A DNA stretch of 11,548 nt, taken from the NCBI GenBank assembly GCA_035645555.1, contig DASQMI010000010.1, positions 1-11,548 of the forward strand, given 5' to 3'. Below, piece by piece: positions 7,851 through 11,548 of this stretch. The notes beneath the pieces are model-generated. The model was given only the letters and a program-made list of their open reading frames with translations. It had not been told where the DNA came from and searched no databases. The stretch comes from Lysobacter_F sp035645555. GTDB lineage: Bacteria; Pseudomonadota; Gammaproteobacteria; Xanthomonadales; Xanthomonadaceae. The position numbers and the translations under genes were made by a program. Each line of letters begins with the position of its first letter. Position 1 is the first letter of the stretch.

Positions 7851-7884
7851 CCTAGACAAATTGGTCTAGACAAATCGTTCTAGA
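7851..7884. promoter_or_regulatory. Candidate BlaI-type operator: three CTAGA elements at 14-base spacing
   Basis: CTAGA occurs at 7852, 7866 and 7880, exactly 14 bases apart. The first two are extended as CTAGACAAAT, giving a tandem repeat of a 14-base unit. The same bases form inverted repeats: CTAGAC(7852-7857)/GTCTAG(7864-7869), matching 8 of 9 pairs across 18 bases, and TCTAGA(7865-7870)/TCTAGA(7879-7884). TAGACA at 7853-7858 also matches a sigma-70 -35 box at 5 of 6 positions, so bound repressor would cover the promoter, though I find no convincing -10. It lies 38 bases before the BlaI-like start codon. BlaI/MecI repressors bind palindromes as dimers and usually control their own operon. 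The exact sequence here differs from the staphylococcal TACA/TGTA type. Confidence 0.72.
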
Positions 7885-7922
7885 TGGCGCAGGCTGGTGG
7901 CGTACCGTCCGCAGGAGCCGCC

Positions 7923-8312
7923 ATGGCGCGCAAACCCGCCAAGCCCCCGAAGCCCACGCCCGCCGAGCTGGACCTGCTGCGCATCGTCTGGCGGCTCGGC
8001 CCGTGCACGGTGAAGGACGTGCACCAGGCGCGCGTGCAGGAGCGCCCCGACGTCACCTACGCCACCGTGCTGCGGCTGATGCAGGTGATGCACGGCAAGG
8101 GGCTGCTGAAGCGCGACGAGAGCCAGCGCTCGCACGTCTACAGCGCCGCGCATCCGCAGGACGCGCTCAAGACCGGCCTGCTGTCCGAGCTGATCCAGAA
8201 GGCGTTCGCCGGCTCGGCGAAAGACCTGGTGCTGGCCGCGCTCAGCACCCACGTCAGCGCGCGCGAGCGCGAGGAGATCCGCCGGCTGCTCGAGGAGAGC
8301 CGCGATGAATGA
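7923..8312 (+). CDS. BlaI/MecI/CopY-family winged-helix transcriptional repressor
   Basis: A 129-residue regulator. After a basic Pro/Lys-rich N-terminus, the winged helix spans about residues 12-78: TPAELDLLRIVWRLGPCTVKDVHQ, recognition helix region DVTYATVLRLMQVMHGKGLL, and wing KRDESQRSHVYSA. The remainder (80-129) is the helical dimerisation part. Family members repress the operon and are inactivated by proteolysis triggered by a BlaR1-type membrane peptidase, which is the next gene. An upstream in-frame ATG at 7884 would add 13 residues and begin inside the palindromes. ATG 7923 is preferred because AGGAG (7913-7917) lies 5 bases upstream. The stop overlaps the M56 start by 8 bases (GATGAATGA), giving translational coupling. 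No beta-lactamase or PBP gene is adjacent, so the symbol blaI is not assigned. The staphylococcal Asn-Phe cleavage site is not evident. Confidence 0.92.
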   Translation: MARKPAKPPKPTPAELDLLRIVWRLGPCTVKDVHQARVQERPDVTYATVLRLMQVMHGKGLLKRDESQRSHVYSAAHPQDALKTGLLSELIQKAFAGSAKDLVLAALSTHVSAREREEIRRLLEESRDE

Positions 8313-10197
8313 GCTGACCGCCGCACTGGTGCCCGTGCTGGCGCAGACCCTGCTCGCGTTCGTCTGGCAGGGCGCGGTGGTCGGCCTGCTCGCCGCGCTG
8401 GCGCTGCTCGCGCTGCGCGAGGCGTCCGCGCAGGCGCGCTACGCGGTGGCCTGCGCGGCGCTGCTGGCCTGCCTGCTGTGGCCGCTGGCGACCTTCGTCG
8501 GGTTGTGGGCCGACCCGCCCGCGGCCGGTGCCGTGCAGTGGTGGCGGCTCGCAGCCGCGCCGTTGCGCGCCGACGCCGGCGCGCCGTCCGCGTCGATCCT
8601 CGGCGCGGGCGACCCGTGGAGCGCCGGTGCGGTGCTGGCGTGGGCGCTCGGCGTCTGCGTGCTGTCGCTGCGCACCGCGTTCGGCGTGCTGTGGATCGAG
8701 CGTGCGCGTCGCGCGCACGCCGCCGCGCACGCCGAATGGCAGGCGCGGCTGGATGCGCTGGCGTACCGCTTCGGCCTCGTCCGCCGGGTGCGCCTGCTGG
8801 TGGTCGACTGCCTGCCCTCGCCGGTCGCCGCCGGCTGGTGGAAACCGGTGGTGCTGCTGCCGGCGGCGCTGATCGCGCGCCTGCCGACCGCGCACCTGGA
8901 AGCGCTGCTCGCGCACGAACTGGCGCACATCCGCCGCCACGACTATCTGGTCAACGTGCTGCAGTCGCTGGTGGAGGCGCTGCTGTTCTTCCATCCGGTG
9001 GTCTGGTGGCTGTCGCGCCGCGTGCGGCAGGAGCGCGAACTGGTCGCCGACCGCCTCGCGGCCGGGGTGCTCGGCTCGCCGCTGCAGCTCGCGCACGCAC
9101 TGGTCGAACTGTCCGACGTCATCGCGGACCGCAGCGTCGCGGCCCGCCTCGCCCCCGCGGCCCAAGGAGGCCATCTCATGTCCCGCATCCAGCAACTGCT
9201 TCGTCCGCAGGCCGCGCGCGGCGGCCGCATCGCGCTGCCGCTGATCGGCCTCGCCGCCGGCTGCATCGGCCTGTACGCGCACGCCCAGCTCCGGACCGCG
9301 CCGGTAACGACGCCCACCGCAGTGGCCGCACCGGCGCCGGTGGTGTCGCCGGCGCCGGTCGCCGCGCCGGCCCCCGCCGTCGCCCCCGCGCCGCGGCCGC
9401 AGGCGCATGCCGATGTCGTGCTCGCGCTGGAGGCCGACGCCGCCGCGCGCGCCACCGCGATCGCCCGCGCCGAGATCAGCGAGCAGCCGTACGCGCTGGT
9501 TCGCCACGGCGAGGACGGGATGCTGTTGTCCGGCTCCAGCGACGACATCCGCGAGATCGAGGCGCTGCGTGGCCAACTGGGCCGCGACTTCCTGTGGTTC
9601 CGCCGCGACGGTCGCGCCTATACGGTCACCGATCCGCAGCTGCTCGCGCGGGTCACCGCCGCCTGGCGCGATAGCGAGGCGGTGGCGCGCCGGATGGACG
9701 CGCTGGCGCAGGAGATGGACCGCCACGGCGAAGTGATGAGCGAACTCGGCGCGCGCATGGAGCGCCTGAGCCCGCAGCAGGAACCGTCGCCGGCGATGCG
9801 CGAGGCGCAGCAGCGCATGAGCCAGCTGGCGCGTCAGCAGGAAACGCTGGCGCAGCGCCAGGCCGAGCTCGCCCGCCGCGAACGCCAGGGCGAGGACGAT
9901 CTGCGCGACGACATGCGCGACATCGAGCGGCAGATGGCCGCGCTGCAGCCGCAGATGACGCGCGAGAGCCAGCTCATCGCCGCCGAGGCCGAGCGCATCG
10001 CCCGCGCCGCCGCGCCGATGGCGGCGCTGAGCCAACAGATGGAGCGCGCGTCGCAGCCGATGGAAGCGCTCGGCCGCCGCATGCAGGAGCTCGGCGAGCA
10101 GCAGCAGGCCGCATCCGAACGCGCCGAGCGCGAGACCCGGCAGCTGATCCGCGAGGCGCTCGATCGCGGCCTCGCCGCGCCGGTGCAGCGCAACTGA
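8305..10197 (+). CDS. M56-family (BlaR1-like) membrane zinc metallopeptidase with non-penicillin-binding C-terminal region
   Basis: A 630-residue inner-membrane protein. Hydrophobic helices lie at about 10-38, 46-69, 106-131 and 307-325. The cytoplasmic gluzincin core has HELAH (H204, E205, H208) followed by RHDYLVNVLQ, and the third zinc ligand is probably E245 in ERELVADR, so the peptidase looks active. It should cleave or trigger loss of the preceding BlaI-like repressor. After the last helix comes an Ala/Pro linker (331-366), a small segment with PYALVRHGEDGMLLSGSSDDIREIEALRGQ-like and DFLWFRRDGRAYTV features (about 393-452), then a long Gln/Arg/Glu/Met-rich coiled coil (about 455-615). 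True BlaR1 carries a class-D beta-lactamase-like sensor with SxxK; none is present. AGGAG (8293-8297), inside the upstream gene, is 7 bases from the ATG. The gene faces the convergent TetR gene, with 21 bases between the stops and no clear T-rich terminator. Confidence 0.92.
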   Translation: MNELTAALVPVLAQTLLAFVWQGAVVGLLAALALLALREASAQARYAVACAALLACLLWPLATFVGLWADPPAAGAVQWWRLAAAPLRADAGAPSASILGAGDPWSAGAVLAWALGVCVLSLRTAFGVLWIERARRAHAAAHAEWQARLDALAYRFGLVRRVRLLVVDCLPSPVAAGWWKPVVLLPAALIARLPTAHLEALLAHELAHIRRHDYLVNVLQSLVEALLFFHPVVWWLSRRVRQERELVADRLAAGVLGSPLQLAHALVELSDVIADRSVAARLAPAAQGGHLMSRIQQLLRPQAARGGRIALPLIGLAAGCIGLYAHAQLRTAPVTTPTAVAAPAPVVSPAPVAAPAPAVAPAPRPQAHADVVLALEADAAARATAIARAEISEQPYALVRHGEDGMLLSGSSDDIREIEALRGQLGRDFLWFRRDGRAYTVTDPQLLARVTAAWRDSEAVARRMDALAQEMDRHGEVMSELGARMERLSPQQEPSPAMREAQQRMSQLARQQETLAQRQAELARRERQGEDDLRDDMRDIERQMAALQPQMTRESQLIAAEAERIARAAAPMAALSQQMERASQPMEALGRRMQELGEQQQAASERAERETRQLIREALDRGLAAPVQRN

Positions 10198-10218
10198 GCC
10201 AACCGGCTGCGGGCCCGC

Positions 10219-10797
10219 TCAACGGGCGCGCGGCTTCAGCGCCTCCAGCGCCTGCGCCACCGCGACGTGCGCGCAGGCGATCGCCCGCTCCAGCTCGAAG
10301 CCGAAGTGGGTGCGGTAGTAGTGCCAGGTGGTGGCGCTGAGGAAATAGCGGATGTTGGCGGCGGCGATTGCGCGCGCCTCGGCGCTGCGCCGCGGCGCGT
10401 ACGCATCGACCAGCCGCTGCACCGACGCCCAACGCTCGCGCGCCTGCGTATCGCGCATGCGCGAGAAGATCTCGGTGTGCAACGCGGCGCGGGTCAGCGC
10501 CGCCTTCGCCTCGAATCGACGGTAGAGCCGGTCGGCGAAGTCCGGCAGTTCGTCCACCGTCGCCGGCGGCGCCGGCAGCTCCAGCCGCCGCGCGACTTCG
10601 CTGGCCACCGCCTCCAGGAAATCGTCGCGGGTCGCGAAGTAGCGGAACACGGTGCGCTCGGAAATGCCGGCGCGCGCGGCGACCGCGCGCACGGTCAGGC
10701 CGGATACCGGCTCCGCCTCCAGCAGCTCGACCGCCGACGCCAGGATCAGCGAGCGCGTGTGGTCGGCCAACCGCGCCGACAGGGTCAGTTCGCCCAT
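10219..10797 (-). CDS. TetR-family transcriptional regulator
   Basis: A 192-residue regulator. The N-terminal helix-turn-helix (about residues 12-60) is typical of TetR/AcrR: TRSLILASAVELLEAEP, LTVRAVAARAGISERTVFRYFATRDDFLEAV. The C-terminal ligand-binding and dimer domain (70-192) is helical, Ala-rich and contains YFLSATTWHYYRTHFGFELERAIA. Its ligand cannot be inferred. In-frame ATG codons also occur at 10839 and further upstream. I chose 10797 because TetR proteins generally begin about 10-15 residues before helix 1, and because this keeps the palindromes of the divergent region outside the gene. Neither start has a good ribosome site, so a leaderless or weakly translated mRNA is possible. 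It is divergent from the cupin gene at 10890, the usual arrangement for a TetR regulator and its target. Confidence 0.9.
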   Translation of the reverse strand: MGELTLSARLADHTRSLILASAVELLEAEPVSGLTVRAVAARAGISERTVFRYFATRDDFLEAVASEVARRLELPAPPATVDELPDFADRLYRRFEAKAALTRAALHTEIFSRMRDTQARERWASVQRLVDAYAPRRSAEARAIAAANIRYFLSATTWHYYRTHFGFELERAIACAHVAVAQALEALKPRAR

Positions 10798-10800
10798 CGT

Positions 10801-10855
10801 TTGACAGACCGTGTGACTTAATGTCACAGTGTATGACATCAAGGCGCCGCTGTCA
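10801..10855. promoter_or_regulatory. Candidate TetR operator region with TGTCA/TGACA half-sites
   Basis: Between the TetR start and the cupin start are several inverted repeats: TGTGAC(10812-10817)-N5-GTCACA(10823-10828), perfect arms; and ATGTCA(10821-10826)-N7-TGACAT(10834-10839), perfect arms with TT/AA flanks. Further half-sites TGACA at 10802 and TGTCA at 10851 bracket them. TTGACA at 10801-10806 is a perfect -35 box on the plus strand, but no good -10 lies at standard spacing. The overlapping palindromes fit binding of one or two TetR dimers controlling both divergent genes. This is inferred from position and symmetry only. Confidence 0.6.
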
Positions 10856-10889
10856 TCCCGCAGCGGTACGACAAAAGCGGAGACGTGCG

Positions 10890-11345
10890 GTGGACAAGAC
10901 GGTGGTGGTGACCCGGAACGAGGACGGCGAGGCATTGCGCGTGCTGGGCACGCAGGTGCGCTTCCTGTGCGAAGCGGAGCAGACCGGGCAGGCCTGGTCG
11001 CTGATGGAAGTGCGCGTGCCCAAGGATGCCGGTCCGCCGCCGCACGACCACGACTGGGACGAGGCGTACTACATCGTGCGCGGCGAGCTCGAGTTCACGC
11101 TCGGCAGCGAACGCATGCACGTGCGCGCCGGCGACTTCCTGTACGCGCCCGGCGGCACGCTGCACGGTTTTCGCGGCCTGTCCGACGAGGACGCCTGCGT
11201 GCTGATCTTCGACGCGCCCGCGCACGCCGGCTCGTTCTTCCGCGAGGTCGACCGCGAGGTGCGCGCGCCGCACGACCGCGCCAAGGTGCCGGCGATTGGC
11301 CAGCGCCACGGCATCCGCTTCGCCGCGCGCGCCGAACCGGCCTGA
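10890..11345 (+). CDS. Cupin domain-containing protein divergent from TetR
   Basis: A 151-residue single-domain cupin. The conserved core is PPPHDHDWDEAYYIVRGELEF followed by GDFLYAPGGTLHGFRG: metal ligands H52, H54, E58 and H92 are all present, and the spacing fits the canonical motifs. No signal peptide, so cytoplasmic. GTG at 10890 is chosen because GGAG (10879-10882) is 7 bases upstream and the protein then begins MDKTVVVTRNEDG, a normal lead-in. In-frame ATGs at 10821 and 10833 would add an Arg/Cys-rich tail encoded by the palindromic operator and lack a ribosome site. Cupins of this compact kind include quercetinase-like and other small-molecule enzymes or binders, so the reaction is unknown. 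The divergent TetR gene suggests an inducible response to a small compound. Confidence 0.87.
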   Translation: MDKTVVVTRNEDGEALRVLGTQVRFLCEAEQTGQAWSLMEVRVPKDAGPPPHDHDWDEAYYIVRGELEFTLGSERMHVRAGDFLYAPGGTLHGFRGLSDEDACVLIFDAPAHAGSFFREVDREVRAPHDRAKVPAIGQRHGIRFAARAEPA

Positions 11346-11548
11346 GTCAGGGCGGCAGCACGCGCCGCTCGGGCTCCAGTGCGAGCACGTGAAGGCGCCG
11401 GACACCAGCACATACTGTCGTACGCACGCAGCCCGCCAAAGCGACGACCGCCCTGTCCGCGAGCGATGAGCCAGCCGCGCGGAGCTGAACGCCCTCCGCG
11501 CCGCGCGGACGCGCCGTCCACGCGCCGCTCGCCTGCCGCTAACGCCGC

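Noticed and set aside
9316..9400. GC-rich repeated GCGCCGG-like units resembling a tandem repeat or hairpin array
   Set aside because: They encode the Ala/Pro linker of the M56 protein in frame, so low-complexity coding sequence explains them.
8254..10035. A 593-codon minus-strand frame opposite the M56 peptidase
   Set aside because: Translation is Arg/His/Gln/Gly-rich without motifs. The plus strand encodes HELAH, membrane helices and a coupled start with the BlaI-like gene.
10197..10218. Palindrome GCGGGCCCGC between the convergent M56 and TetR stops as a bidirectional terminator
   Set aside because: The symmetric arms are only 5 bp with no loop and no T-run on either side, which is not enough to call a terminator.
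11346..11548. Possible gene fragment at the right edge
   Set aside because: Short open frames exist on both strands but none has a ribosome site or a recognisable motif. A minus-strand gene ending near 11539 (TAG) cannot be judged from the few bases available.

Overview
The window comes from a very GC-rich (about 70%) Gram-negative bacterium. The TonB-dependent receptor, the soluble multi-PAS/GAF hybrid kinase and the M56 metallopeptidase with its C-terminal 'FLWFRRDG' segment together fit the Xanthomonadaceae (Lysobacter/Luteimonas-like). That placement is an inference from style and composition, not from a marker gene. There are no rRNA, tRNA, CRISPR or mobile-element signals.

Left part (1-7114), all genes on the minus strand. 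Reading in the direction of transcription: a 55-residue highly charged small protein with a full Shine-Dalgarno sequence (7114-6947), an 87-residue helical hypothetical protein (6772-6509), a single-domain cupin (6447-5971), a secreted TonB-dependent outer-membrane receptor (5844-3793), and a large cytoplasmic hybrid sensor histidine kinase (from 3490) that leaves the window at base 1 inside its receiver domain. A gene-free stretch of about 300 bases lies between receptor and kinase. A 26-bp imperfect palindrome sits just upstream of the 87-residue gene.

Middle (7236-10197), plus strand. A membrane-anchored or exported TPR protein ends in a textbook rho-independent terminator. Then comes a two-gene operon: a BlaI/MecI-type winged-helix repressor overlapping by 8 bases an M56 (BlaR1-like) membrane zinc peptidase. 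In front of it are three CTAGA elements at exact 14-base spacing, forming overlapping palindromes, which is a strong candidate for the repressor's operator. The M56 protein lacks the penicillin-binding sensor of true BlaR1. It carries instead a Pro/Ala linker, a small globular segment and a long Gln/Arg/Glu-rich coiled coil, and no beta-lactamase gene is adjacent. This is the most interesting system in the window: a BlaI/BlaR1-style signalling pair with a different sensor.

Right part (10219-11345). A TetR-family regulator on the minus strand is divergent from a second small cupin protein on the plus strand. The roughly 90-base region between them holds several TGTCA/TGACA half-sites in inverted arrangements, suggesting that the regulator controls itself and the cupin. 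The last 200 bases (11346-11548) show nothing I can support.
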